Assembly (NCBI GenBank): GCA_002633005.1
Contig: NMRA01000011.1
Span: 780,855-844,854, forward strand
DNA from: Phoronis australis
Taxonomy: Eukaryota > Phoronida > Phoronidae
DNA length: 64,000 nucleotides
Reading direction: 5' to 3'
Shown here piece by piece: positions 52,890 through 64,000 of this stretch. Below the pieces are notes generated by a model. It did no database searches and was not told where the DNA came from. It saw nothing but the letters and a program-made list of their open reading frames with translations. The stretch's first letter is position 1. Each line of letters begins with the position of its first letter. The position numbers and the translations under genes were made by a program.

Positions 52890-54070
52890 AAAATGGCCAC
52901 TAGATGGCGCAAAAATATAATCCATCCGAAAAGGGAACATGTCATTGCTTCTTAAATAGAAAGCTATACACAAAATTTCATAGAAATCCATCATGGAACT
53001 TCAGAGAAACAAAATGAAAACAGAATAAAATGAAATTGGCACTAGGGGGCACACTGTTCATTGGATCCGCCTGAAAGTCGTCATTGTCTGTTGTTAGCTT
53101 CATATAAAAACATTTAAAAATTAATTTTAATAAAGATCCTGCAGTGGGTTTAGGAGATACAGATGCCGGTATTCAAAATTTTATGAAAATCCGTTGAGGA
53201 CCGAAGTCATCAGAAAATCATCGTCACCGTCCANNNNNNNNNNNNNNNNNNNNNNNNNNNNNNNNNNNNNNNNNNNNNNNNNNNNNNNNNNNNNNNNNNN
53301 NNNNNNNNNNNNNNNNNNNNNNNNNNNNNNNNNNNNNNNNNNNNNNNNNNNNNNNNNNNNNNNAAAAACAGTAAAAATGGCCACCAGGAGGCGCAAACTA
53401 GGTCAAATCCATCTAAAAACGGAAAGATAACGTCACATTGCTAATACACCAAATTTTATGAAAATACATTGAGGGCCTTTTAAAATACAGAGGTAAACGT
53501 AAAAAAATAAAATTGCCACTAGGTGGCACACCAGTAGTCAGATCTGTCCGAAAGTTGTTGTTGTCCGTTGTCATCATCATATAAATGCACTTACTAAATA
53601 TAGTAAAGATCCTGCAAACGGTTTAGGAGATAGGCTATAGCAAGACGGAAAAAAACCGACACTAGGGGGCGCCACAGTATTCAAAGTCGTCGGAAAATCA
53701 TCGTCAACCGTTCTATTCATAGTAAGAACATACATGCCAATTTTCACAATCATTCTTCGAGCGGTTTGGTTGATAGAGGGGTAGGTGGCGCAAACTACGT
53801 CGAATCTATCCGAAAACGAGAGGATAATGCCGTCTTACTAATAGATGCCTATATACCAAATTTTGTGAAAATATGTTGAGGACCTTTGAAGATACAGAGG
53901 TAAACGTAAAAACCTAAAATTGCCACTAGGGAGCACACTGGTAGTCGGATCTGTCCGAAAGTTCGCTCATGCCGTCCCATCCACGAAAGGAACACATGTG
54001 CTGAATCGGTTTTGGAGATAGAGCACCGGACGTCGGACGGACGGACGCCGGACGGAGATGACGGGCACCC
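52890..54070 (+). repeat. Dispersed repeat with CTCF-like cores, copy 2
   Basis: Modules of about 125-145 bp, each with a core such as TGGCCACTAGATGGCGC (52894), GGCACTAGGGGGCACAC (53037), TGGCCACCAGGAGGCGC (53378), TTGCCACTAGGTGGCAC (53513), ACACTAGGGGGCGCCAC (53659) and TTGCCACTAGGGAGCAC (53920). The copy ends near GGACGGACGGACGCCGGACG. It is interrupted by an N gap. Confidence 0.75.
53234..53363. other. Sequence gap (130 N)
   Basis: Inside the modular repeat; its length is about one module, so one module may be hidden. Confidence 0.95.
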
Positions 54071-54091
54071 ACATATAAATATGTGGGCGCA
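54068..54091. repeat. Near-palindrome at the repeat end
   Basis: CCCACATATAAATATGTGGG is almost its own reverse complement. It directly follows the GGACGG-rich end of the dispersed repeat. Confidence 0.6.
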
Positions 54092-54099
54092 TAAAAATG

Positions 54100-55835
54100 A
54101 CTAATCCATTCCAATGAAACTTTCAGATACTATGCTTTATGCTCGTTCTCCAAACCACAGATTGGAATTGTTTTAAATGATGTACTTTTGCAAAGGATAT
54201 AAACAAACATTACTTTTATTATTTCACGAAAAAAAAACAAAAGCTGCATTAAACGGAAATAAAATGTTAATTTAGAAAACTGTAACAGTTTTTTGAGATT
54301 TGATCATGAACGTTTACATCAAACAAAATTTGGTCATTACATAATATTATGGCCTCTGGTTTTGCTATTAATATACCTTTCTTTTTGCTTAATTCAATTA
54401 AAAAGACTGTCACTGGACATTAATGGCACCCCGTATAAAGGCAAAATCCAAATCTACAAGCTTTCTACATTCGAAAAATGTATGCTTCTACTGAATTCCA
54501 TTTTATAGTTTTGAAGACATTTAGCTGACTGCACTGAGTGGTTGATAAGGTCCAACATAAGCCTAACCTTATTTGGTTGGTGAAGTCCCTGGCCAGGCCT
54601 TGATATCAGAGAATGTCTATACACATCAGGGAAAATTGCCGATTTGTAATAAAATTGCAAAAAAAAAGATTTTATTTTTCATAGCTCTGGTCAAAGCTAA
54701 TAACTTCAAAAAGACTATCCCATCCAACAAAAATCCACAATATGCAGTTTTTACCAAAATAATGACTCAATGTCCCCTTAAGTTCATTGTTAAAGCAAAA
54801 AATTATGTTTAATCCTAAAATACTCAAAGCTGGCAGAAACAATAGCCTGTACTCGTTTGGACAAGAGATCAAGTTAAAAAGATTCTAAAAATCATATAAA
54901 AAGTAATGCTAAGATAAATTAAATAACAGAATTTTAGCCAGATAGCTTAGATTGGATTATCCTAGTTCAGTGGGGTTACAGAGGGTATATTGCTAAGACA
55001 CACACAACAAACCAGAAAATAATTATGCTTAATTGTATTAGTACTAGTTACTAACATACAAACACACATACTTATAAATAACCCCTTATTGCACGATTAT
55101 CATGATAACAGGAATGCACAACATACACTTCCTCCAACATATAATAGTGAAGGTGAAAATCAAAATAAAAAAGGGCTTTTAGCCTAATTGTCAAGTTGAT
55201 ACAAATGCTCCGATCCTAATTCACTAGTATCTCCACAGTGAACAAGCCTCAAGGATCCCACCAGGTCATACAACAATTATTCAAGATTAAGTTTCAAATT
55301 TGAAAATGCAAAACGAATATAAAACCTTGATTTCACGTCATTTTCATTATCAACAATAAATCACCACACGTAACCAATCACATCAGTCTAATTTGCACAT
55401 ATATGTGCATTTTCAGTTTCAAAACAAATAAAATAGTCTTGTATTACTGATACAATAAAACACGCATTGTCTCAAGACAACAGAGGGCACACTCACCCAA
55501 TACTCTAACACAACTCCAAAACCGTAAAATGGTTAAAGTTAAGAATACTTAAATTAGCCTACTCTTTAAAAACTTCAAGTGCACAAAAGGTTCACTCTCC
55601 ACAAAACAAAACAACCGTCCATTTTCTAACAATACCCTCACACTAGACCTTATTATGCAGGGAGCATCAGTAGATGGACAAGCATGATCTAGTAGTACAG
55701 TAAGATTGGACGTTAAAACTACTGCAGACAAAATGAGATCAGTATCCAAGTTGTGCCAGCGAGGCAACGTTTGCAAACTCATGATGGAAAAATGAGATCT
55801 GGTCACTTAAATGTTAGTGGTACATAACAAGAATG
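54100..55835. other. Intergenic, repeats, no gene seen
   Basis: 54100-54420 resembles the nested insert at 25185-25445. The rest is AT-rich without recognised features. Confidence 0.5.
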
Positions 55836-55839
55836 GTGG

Positions 55840-56218
55840 ATACAGTGCCATATTGATACGAGTCATAATGATACAGTATCTCATATTGATACGGATCATA
55901 ATGATATAGTATCTCATATTGATACGGATCATAATGATACAGTATCTCATATTGATACGGGTCATAATGATACAGTATCTTATACTGATACGAGTCATAA
56001 TGATACAGTATCTCATATTGATACGAGTCATAATGATACAGTATCTCATATTGATACGGATCATAATGATACAGTATCTCATATTGATACGGGTCATAAT
56101 GATACAATATCTCACATTGATATGGGTCATAATGATACAGTATCTCGTATTGATACCAGTCATAATGATAAAGTATCCCATATTGATACTGGTCATAGTG
56201 ATACAGTATCTCATTTAT
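55840..56218. repeat. 33-bp minisatellite after the Vac8-like gene
   Basis: About eleven units of ATGATACAGTATCTCATATT followed by GATACGGGTCATA. The period is 11 codons, giving long repetitive frames on both strands. The poly(A) signal of the Vac8-like gene lies at its edge. Confidence 0.95.
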
Positions 56219-56219
56219 T
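56214..56219 (-). terminator. Candidate poly(A) signal, Vac8-like gene
   Basis: AATAAA on the minus strand about 240 bases after the stop codon. Confidence 0.5.
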
Positions 56220-56457
56220 ATGTCGAAATTATTGCTGAACTTACTCAATTATTGCCACAGTGCATCACAGAATGATGCAACTCCAATTTATGTCACTGAT
56301 GTATTTGTAAATAAACAAAATTGGCACCTCCCTCAGTGTCATTCACCTGGTAAAATTAGTACATTCTATAAATAGCAAAAAGTGGAATTTCTGGTGAATG
56401 TTTTCGGGCAAGTATCATACACTGTTTATAGTGCGGAGGTCTATTCACGACGGGGGC

Positions 56458-56591
56458 CTAACTTTCCTTGATAATATTCAACACATTTGCTGCCAGTTCT
56501 CTCACAGCATCAGACTGGCCTGAAGATATGATGTTCTCCACGTGCTTCTCTGATTGGTTGTTTCTTTGGACGGACTGCTTAAAAGCATCGT
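56458..56591 (-). CDS. Vac8-like last exon
   Basis: Acceptor AATTCACTTTCAG; stop TAG at 56458-56460. Encodes [20 protein letters not shown] then [20 protein letters not shown] and IKES, a helical C-terminal cap. Confidence 0.88.
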
Positions 56592-59500
56592 CTGAAAGTG
56601 AATTCAACAGTTAAGCCAGTTTCTAGGCATATCAGTGGCGAATCAGCTGTAGGAATCTGATATTCATAGATATTCACAGCTAAGAATGACACTGTCCTCA
56701 ACTAAATCTATTGCAGAGTCTGACAACATCACCTTTGTGTGGCCACACATGGGTCACAGTTTTAACAGTGTGCCCAGCATGGTCACATATGTTTAAATGC
56801 AACTGGGAGAGAGTTGTATGTGCTGTTATTAGTTGAACAAAAGTATGTTAAAGACTTTTAAGTTAGAAACAACGTGAAAATTTGAGAGTGAAACATTGGT
56901 GTAGCGTCATGGGTGGAAGATGCCTGCCGGAGTAGAGTTTATCATGAAGAAATTCTTGTACCATTCAATACAGGTTGCTATTGAATACAGATATGACGTG
57001 GATCTACGGCTCAGTTTCCAAAAAATCACACATGATTCCAAGTTAAAATAGACTTAAGTCCTGTCTTGTGGCCTTGGCAATGGGTGGCCATGGTCCTGAG
57101 TTGAGCAAAGATTTACTACGAATCAACACTACAATATATGTACACTTATTACTTCAGCAACGGAAATAATATATTCAGTTTTTATATTTCAGAAGTAATA
57201 ATTGTAAGCTCAAACACATTATAAGAATGAGTCGTTTCTGGTTGCAACATTCTTTTTTGACTACCAGTATGCGAGACTGAAAGCCAAATTAAAAATGGTT
57301 ACATTGTTATTATTCCACGGGGGCCTAATCAAGAATTCATTGAGAAAGAGCCCACTTGGAGGGCTATTTCTTGATGGAACTCTTTTGGAATTCTACTCCA
57401 TTTTCATAATGATAAGGCAGAGTAAATAAATATTGCAGTATACACTTATTACTGCGGACTACATGCTAAAGGACTGACTGTTTGCGGCACTCAAGAGAGG
57501 CTAATATATTTGTTTATGAATATAAGCAATACATTAAACACCAATAGGTTGGATGACATGTACCTTTAAGAAGCTGGGTGAGAGTCCACAGTGCAATGTG
57601 TACGAAGCTGGGTTCTGGGCTAGCCAGGAATCTGTTGATGTATGACAGCATACGGTCAGTCTGTGATGTCAAAAGGCCGGAGGGAATTCCTGGCAGAAAC
57701 ACAAAGAATAGGTTATTGTCTGCATTTATCACATAACCATTGCAAATTCCATGTAACCCCACATCACCGAGGTGTATCAGAAAACAAAACAAAGCTCTAG
57801 TCTGTTAGCGCTGCATGTCACTCAGAAAATGCAAAAATATTGACAAAAAGTGCAATCAGAGTTGTTTGAATAATTTAATGACAAATCGTGATGGATTTTG
57901 TTTTTATTTTATCCTAACTTTCAAATTTAGCAGTTATAAGCAGGAAATGAGCTCTTTCTACCAATAGGCAGTTGAACCACAACCAAGATCTTGGAAATAC
58001 ATGTTTGCAATGCTTAAAATTGGGTGATCATTGGCATATTTCTCTCTGAAAAAACAAGAAAACAAAGTAACCTAAAAGGAAGGAAAAAGTCAATAGCTGA
58101 CAATTGACCTATATTTCTAAAATAACTTTGGTAAAGATACCGGTAGTTGATGTGATGTGTAAAAGCCAAGGAGACCCATGTAAAATAAAACTAAACCAGG
58201 GTCAAGTCAGACCAACAATCAGACCCACAACCCGGTCAACTCAGAACCACAGCTGGGTCAAGCCTTACCATTCAATGCCACCTGCCCAATTGTTCCGGCT
58301 GCGTTATATTGTATCTCTGTCTTTGGAGAGCTGGCAGCCAGCAAAACCAATGTACGGAATGGCTGTCCACTCTTGTAGTTAAGTAACTGCCGCTTGGTCT
58401 CATCTGAAAAACAAGACATAGCCAAAACTCATTAATCATCAAGTGACTTAGTTGTCAGCATCGACTGTTTACTTGCATTCATTAAATCCACTTCCCAAAT
58501 TTTAAAGTTGCTATTTCCTACAACAAAATCTTGTAAATTAAACGTCATCGTTTTGCTTCGAAGTAAATTCCTGCAACCATCTCCCCACTGTGAACATATC
58601 AAACTTGTATTAGAAAAAGTCAGTGCTCAACAAGGCTTTAGAGTCATCAACATTTTCAACGTTATCTTAACAGAGTAAGTTGCAGCTCAAATATTTCATC
58701 CAAAGTATTCACATTACATCAACCATATATTCACACAGCATGAATATTTTCAACAATTGCAGATTTTGAAAGAAGGTGACTATTCATCCTCAGGTCGCAA
58801 AATATCTAACATTTGTTACCTACCCTACAAACCAGTTCAGAAAGAAGGCAGATCAAACATTCTTCAAAATATCAAGCATAATGGCACAGAGCTTGCAACC
58901 CCAGAAACAAACTCATATTATGAGTCAGCTACATTCTATCATGTAATATGATACAGTGCCCCCTACCCACACATCAGTCAACTACACTCAGTAACATAAT
59001 AAACTGGCCCTACCCACCCATCAGCCAACTGCACTCAGTATTACGACACAGTGCCCCCTACCCACCCATCAGCCAACTACACTCAGTAATATGAAACACT
59101 GCCCCCTACACACCATCGTCAGCCAAGACAGCCAGAGCAGCGCTGACTTCACTAAGTACGTCCTCTTCAGTGCGTTGGGACAACAGAACTTCAACTAGTG
59201 CCTCCACACAGCCACTCTGGGCTACAGTCTGTAATTCAATATCAATAAGAACAGCAATGAAAAACAACAGAAAGGTATATGTAGATCAAAACCAGGACAT
59301 GTGACTAGTGACTACCAGTTCAATTGTAGATGCAAAAATACCCTGATACTGCTGTTGAACTGAAAACATTGGTGTGAATTAGTTGTCTCTTATCCTTCTG
59401 TCATGACAGATTCCAACATGATCCCAGTATTCTGACGGACACACTTGTTTTTTGTTTCGAGTGAAAATGAAGATCTCGTGAAAAACAATTAATAAGGAGC

Positions 59501-62151
59501 TTTTAAGAGTAAATATAGAGTATTTCAGGGTTCAACTTTCGCAGTATTTGTTAGAATTTTGAAACCGTCTGAAAATAGACTTTTAGCTCTCAAAGCCACT
59601 CTGACATAGCGCCGACAAAATGAAAAACACTTTGACTCCAGATGGCGATAAGAGCAGCTGGTGAACAGTGTTCAGCATTCTTAATGGGATTCCTCAGCAC
59701 TTTTTATAAATTTTTTGCAACTATCAAGCTTGAAATAATCACTGTTGTGAGGCGGGATGTTTGAAAGATTCACACAAAAAATCTAATGTCTCAAAACCTC
59801 CTTCGACGAAAGAAATTACCTTTCGTCCACTGTCAACTCAGGCTGTCTCGTGCACCAGAATTATTGATAATATTAGTTCTTGGCCAAAATACAATTAAAA
59901 ATCGATCGTAGTTCGTCATGATGAGCTGACTTTTTGCTGTCACTTTTTCCTGATGACGCTCGTATGCAAGAGTGAAACATTGCGTCCGTTTGTATTGTTT
60001 TTTGAAACATGAAGCACGACACGTTGATGCTCTCACAATGCTGTAAAACACTCCCCAATAAGGATTTTAACTGAGAAGCCCTGATGGTGAACACGTACTA
60101 CCAGATGTAAAATATTGTATTTTTCAATGCAGACACCAGTTAAAAAAATCAGCAACCAGCAATTATAAATAATTTAGGTAATAGAGTTAATCTAAATCCA
60201 TCAAAGGTTTCACATAATTGGGAGGAACTGATGAAATAGAAGAATACTTTGGTGTCATAGGATTGTGAACAATCAGCCATTGTTTTGTTGTCGTAGAATG
60301 GATCGCACTGCACAATGTTTGCTTACCCTCAAATGTTCGCCTGCAGCCAGGTTACGAATTGTGCCCGCAGCGTGTTTCTGGACTTCTGGACAGTCAAAGT
60401 TAGAGAGAAGAACAGAGAGTGACGTCGGGAGACCCTCAGCCATGATGGGTAGCTGTACAAAAAGTGGAAGGAAAATGTGAGCAGTTGAATTTCTATGTCC
60501 CGAATTTAAGAGACTGTCCCAAACTGGAGAATATTTACAGTAACATTAGTGCAGCATTGTAACAAAACAAAACATATTTGTTCATGTTTTATTTACATAA
60601 TTTCAACACAAGGAAATACTATTCAGATATGGAAAGGATGAAAGTAGAAAAGGAATCCCTGAATGCTCTAAAAGTAAAATGTATCCATACGTCCTCAATT
60701 ATTATTATAATTATTACTACTCATTAAGTTAAACGTTCATTCTCATTTATCATTATCATTACCACTATTAAAATACAAATACCATTTACCTCGTTAGATT
60801 TGTGAATGGCAAGATTTCTCAGACAGGCAACAGCCAGGACAACACAGTCGCCTTGTGACCTCGACATGATATGGTTCAAGGTGGGTAAACAGCCAAACCT
60901 AACGATGAGTACTTGATTGTCACTGTCTGACGCCAGGTTACGGAGTGCAATACACGCTTGACACTGAACCTGCAGACACACATTGGAATAAATTGGGCTA
61001 CAGACCAGAACCAACGATTTCATTTCATATAATGCATAAAAAATAAAAGAGATTGTTTTTAAAAGCGGATTTCAACACATAATGAAACAATAATTTTACA
61101 AAAAAATTTAAGTGGGCTGTTTTCAATAACACTGGTTATAGGTGGGTGCAAGTTCGTATGACCATGTGACCCCATCATGATATTTTGTGCAGAATTGTGT
61201 CATCTCCAATCATTCCTTAATTTTCTAAAAAAAAGCTCTTTTGACCACACATCATTAATAGCCGTTGAGCTGCTATATAACAATCCAATACACCCAAATT
61301 TCATGCAAAATCTGGTCAATAGTGAGGTGAAAGATCACTAACTCGTCTCTCAAACTCACCCTCTCCATTTTACTGGATAAGAGACCAATCAGCTGAGTAA
61401 TGACATCATAGTAACCGACAGCGACCAGCATGGCTCGGTGTTTTTCGTTGACTGCCAGGTTACTAACGGCTGCTGCACAGTAATACTGGACGTCTGCATC
61501 TTTAGAGTGCAGCACGTCCACAAGGACGGGAATGGCGCCAGCAAACACGAGATCATTACGATTGGACTCTGCAGGGATGTATCACATATTGACTACAGCA
61601 GTTAAATAACCATTAAGTTGACAATATATTGTACAAGATGCCGCCATTTGCTAAATAATAAATAATGGCAAGAACTGTTTAGAAAACAGACATTTACACA
61701 AGTCTGAAATTAAAAATTGGTTGCTTAATGTCCAGAATTCAGTAGAATTTCAAGAAAAGTTACAGGAACCATATGAAATAAATACAGAAGACAACTTTTC
61801 CTAGAATATAAAATTCAACTATGACTTTAAGTCGTACTAAACATTTTTAAATAAACAAAACCAAGCCCAGTGGCCACAGGCAAACTAGGGCTACCAAACA
61901 GGTGAAGTGGCAGAAATTTAAGACAGAAACATTTTTTAACAAATCTGCCATTTGCTCCCCCCAAACTGTGAGGTTCAAATACACGAATTCTAGTGACTCT
62001 TAACTTTACCAATCACAATATTACTCACGCAGATGAGTGAGATTGAGCAGTGCCCCCATGGCATTACGCTGAATGCGCACATCACGTGACCGAGTGAGAC
62101 CCAGTAATGGCTTGACAGCTCCTGCCTTGACAATAACGTGTTTGTTGGCAT
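56458..62151 (-). CDS. Vac8-like armadillo-repeat protein, C-terminal part
   Basis: Eight exons in matching phase: 62151-62029, 61568-61360, 60969-60790, 60452-60327, 59228-59114, 58403-58269, 57689-57564 and 56591-56458, about 382 residues to a TAG stop. They align in order with the C-terminal half of yeast Vac8: [79 protein letters not shown]. These are successive armadillo helices, so the protein is a curved binding scaffold. Yeast Vac8 is a lipid-anchored vacuole protein used in vacuole inheritance, nucleus-vacuole contacts and autophagy; the role in animals is unknown to me. The N-terminus, where an acylation signal would sit, is outside the window. Confidence 0.9.
57564..57689 (-). CDS. 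Vac8-like exon with [11 protein letters not shown]
   Basis: Acceptor GTTTCTGCCAG, donor GTACAT. Encodes [20 protein letters not shown] then LWTLTQLLK, close to yeast Vac8 [26 protein letters not shown]. Confidence 0.93.
58269..58403 (-). CDS. Vac8-like exon
   Basis: Acceptor TTGTTTTTCAG, donor GTAAGG. Encodes [20 protein letters not shown] and [17 protein letters not shown], matching the Vac8 DLLEANILDALIPMTF-GNAAAALANL segment. Confidence 0.9.
58940..59130. repeat. 48-bp minisatellite spanning a Vac8-like splice donor
   Basis: On the minus strand, units TTGGCTGATGGGTGGGTAGG then GGGCACTGT and ACTGAGTGTAG repeat about three times after the donor. The exon end TTGGCTGACGATGGTGTGTA followed by GGGGGCAGTG is the first, diverged unit. 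Confidence 0.8.
59114..59228 (-). CDS. Vac8-like exon with donor inside a minisatellite
   Basis: Acceptor TTGAATTACAG, donor GTGTGT. Encodes [20 protein letters not shown] and [14 protein letters not shown]. The exon end and donor (TTGGCTGACGATG/GTGTGTAGG) are the first unit of the 48-bp repeat that follows in the intron. Confidence 0.9.
60327..60452 (-). CDS. Vac8-like exon, 42 codons
   Basis: Acceptor TTTTTGTACAG, donor GTAAGC. Encodes [20 protein letters not shown] and [20 protein letters not shown], matching Vac8 [26 protein letters not shown]. Confidence 0.92.
60790..60969 (-). CDS. Vac8-like exon, 60 codons
   Basis: Acceptor TGTGTCTGCAG, donor GTAAAT. Encodes [20 protein letters not shown] and [18 protein letters not shown], the most conserved block. 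Confidence 0.95.
61360..61568 (-). CDS. Vac8-like exon, two armadillo repeats
   Basis: Acceptor ACATCCCTGCAG, donor GTGAGT, ending in phase 0. Encodes [40 protein letters not shown] and [11 protein letters not shown]. Confidence 0.94.
62029..62151 (-). CDS. Vac8-like, first exon in window
   Basis: Acceptor ATTCACATTCCAG, donor GTGAGT. Encodes [20 protein letters not shown] and [17 protein letters not shown], matching Vac8 [34 protein letters not shown]. It begins in mid-codon (two bases of a codon opened off-window). Confidence 0.92.
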
Positions 62152-64000
62152 CTGGAATGTGAATTCACTAAGGTAAAACATCAAAAATTCAATTTTGTCA
62201 TATTTGGATACTTATGAAGTTGCATACATCTGTAACTGAACACTTCAAAACATCCAATTTGTCGTTGCAGCGTGAATGCGACATTCTTCATCAGTATCAT
62301 AACATGGAGTTTCTGATAATAAGCCCCACCTGGGTATAATTCAGAAAATGGCTAATCATTATCGTATTTTGGGAGTTTGAAAATCAGGTTATTGACCTCT
62401 GTCAGCGAAAGTCAACAACTGCATAACATAGGCAATTTTTCAAATTATATGTACCCTTTGGGGCTCATATGAAATTCCTAGTACAAATAGTGTTGAAGAA
62501 AGTGACTTGCAAAAAAACTATGAATGTTTTGGGAAACCCTACAAACTTCACAAATTTCAATTAAAATGGTTCTGAAAGTAAGACCACAACCTTATATTTG
62601 GAAAATTTCCACTTGCACAAATTCCTGGAATCAATTAGCAGAATGTCTATAGAGAACAGAAATTGTGAGAGATGAAGGTCAACTAATAACTTCATAGGAA
62701 ATTGTCTCCCATGAGATGCCAAATATATAGGTCATGAATGTAGATCAAACAGATCGATATAACACTCTAGAGAGAGTCACAGTACAGTGTTCACTTATCT
62801 GAACACAGTCATGGTTTACTTGGTGAAATATGCTGCAAAGGATCTATGCCATGTACATCGCGTGTATCGTAAATACGAGGGATTATTACTATTTCAAACA
62901 GTCCCACTAGAGGGAGTAGTGCTAGTAAACTAGAGGGTGCGTAACAAGTTAGCAATGCTCTCCTCAACTTGAACACACCAGCCAAGATCGTAAAAAAAAT
63001 AAATCTGACACTACGAGGCACAGCAGTAGAAAGATATGTCCAAAAGTAATTGTTATCCGTTCTCATCCTCAGGGTGGTGGATGCGAAAGAAAACACAACT
63101 GCCACTAGGGGGCGCCAAAGTAGTCCAACATGTCCAAATATCATTGTCAGTCATGTTGTGGCCAGTAAGACCACATCTTCCAATTCTTAAACTGGTTTAT
63201 CCAAATGTGACGGACACCAAAAAAACAAACTTGAAAATCCATCTGAAAACAGGCACATGTCATCACCTCTTTAATATATAACAATATGCAAAATTTCAAA
63301 AAAAAAATCCATAACCGAAAGATACAGATGAAAATGGAAAAAATAAAATAAAATTGCCATTTGGGGGCACAGCGTTCATCGGATCTGTCTGAAAGTTGTC
63401 ATGTTGTCAACTTCATATAAAGATCCTGCAGAGGCTTTAGGAGATTCAGCCATGGATGCAAAAAAAAAACTGCCAATAGGAAGTGCAGTCTGAAAATCTT
63501 CGTCAGCTGTCCTCTTCACAGTAGGAACGTATATGCCAATTTTCAAAATCATCCTTAGAGTGGTTTGGCTTTGAGCAGAGGATGCCAAAAACAGACTAAA
63601 AAACTAAAAATAGCCACTAAATGGCATCAAATACCTCAAATCTATCCAAAACTTGGCATCATCCTACTAACAATACCTATATTTCAAATTTTATGAAAAT
63701 TCAATAAGGATGTCCAAAGATACAGACAGGTAAACGGAAAAAACTAAAATTGCCACCAGGAGACATAAAATTCACTCATGCCATCTCATCCATCAAAAAA
63801 ATATCTGCAAAATTTTATGAACAACATCCAAGGGTTTTGGAGATAGAACACAAGACGCTGGAGAGACAGGGATAACAGTAAAATACATCGACACATTTAT
63901 ATGAAGCAGATTGTGTGTACTTATTAACATATTCATTAACATATTCATTAACTTAATGAGGTGTCACACCAACACACCAACTTCCAAACAAAGACTCCAC
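62152..64000. other. Vac8-like intron at the right edge
   Basis: No further Vac8-like exon was found to the window end, so the upstream exons lie outside. It contains the dispersed repeat at 62880-63880. Confidence 0.6.
62880..63880 (+). repeat. Dispersed repeat with CTCF-like cores, copy 3
   Basis: Same modules as 52890-54070 in the same orientation. The best core is CTGCCACTAGGGGGCGCC at 63099-63116; weaker cores lie near 63354, 63470, 63614 and 63757. The end (GGTTTTGGAGATAGAACACA) also matches copy 2. Confidence 0.75.

Noticed and set aside
55807-56275. Frames of 118-144 codons on both strands
   Set aside because: 33-bp minisatellite after the Vac8-like gene; low complexity.

Overview
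The window is nuclear DNA of an invertebrate animal. It has spliced genes with GT/AG introns, canonical AATAAA signals, LINE, SINE and MITE debris, and a very high density of intronic minisatellites. The proteins are animal-type (SRRT/ARS2, a tetraspanin, a TALE homeobox protein), plus a Vac8-type armadillo protein that, as far as I recall, vertebrates lack. Two segments are repeated around single N characters in the way uncollapsed haplotypes of a very heterozygous genome look. Three minisatellites have repeat units that include a 5-prime splice site; I recall such minisatellites from amphioxus but could not check this. Amphioxus fits well; a mollusc or other marine invertebrate is not excluded.

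Layout. 1-1085: 3-prime end of a decayed non-LTR retrotransposon. 1086-6090: repeats without a recognisable gene, including a foldback element (2652-3611) and tRNA-derived SINEs. 7834-36412 (+): the SRRT (ARS2) gene, 20 coding exons seen and at least one missing, probably in the N gap 17143-17312. Its start exon occurs twice (6098 and 7834) because of a haplotype join at 6289; a second join lies at 22071. 26139-29140 (-): a two-exon TALE homeobox gene nested antisense in the 9.3 kb intron after SRRT exon 17, with its own TATA promoter and poly(A) signal. 36905-40785: intergenic. 40786-52340 (+): a tetraspanin gene with a probable TATA promoter and 5-prime noncoding exon, five shared coding exons and two alternative last exons. 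52341-55840: intergenic repeats, including an array of CTCF-like core motifs. 56214-62151 (-): the last eight exons of a Vac8-like armadillo-repeat gene whose 5-prime part lies beyond the right edge.

The genes do not form a pathway. SRRT is a housekeeping nuclear RNA-processing factor. The nested homeobox gene looks like a regulated developmental repressor: TALE homeodomain, a CtBP-type PIDLS motif and a Groucho-type FRPW motif. The tetraspanin and the Vac8-like gene lie tail to tail. The most interesting items are the nested homeobox gene, the splice-site minisatellites, the duplicated tetraspanin tail exon, the polymorphic MITE insertion and the dispersed repeats with regularly spaced CTCF-like cores.
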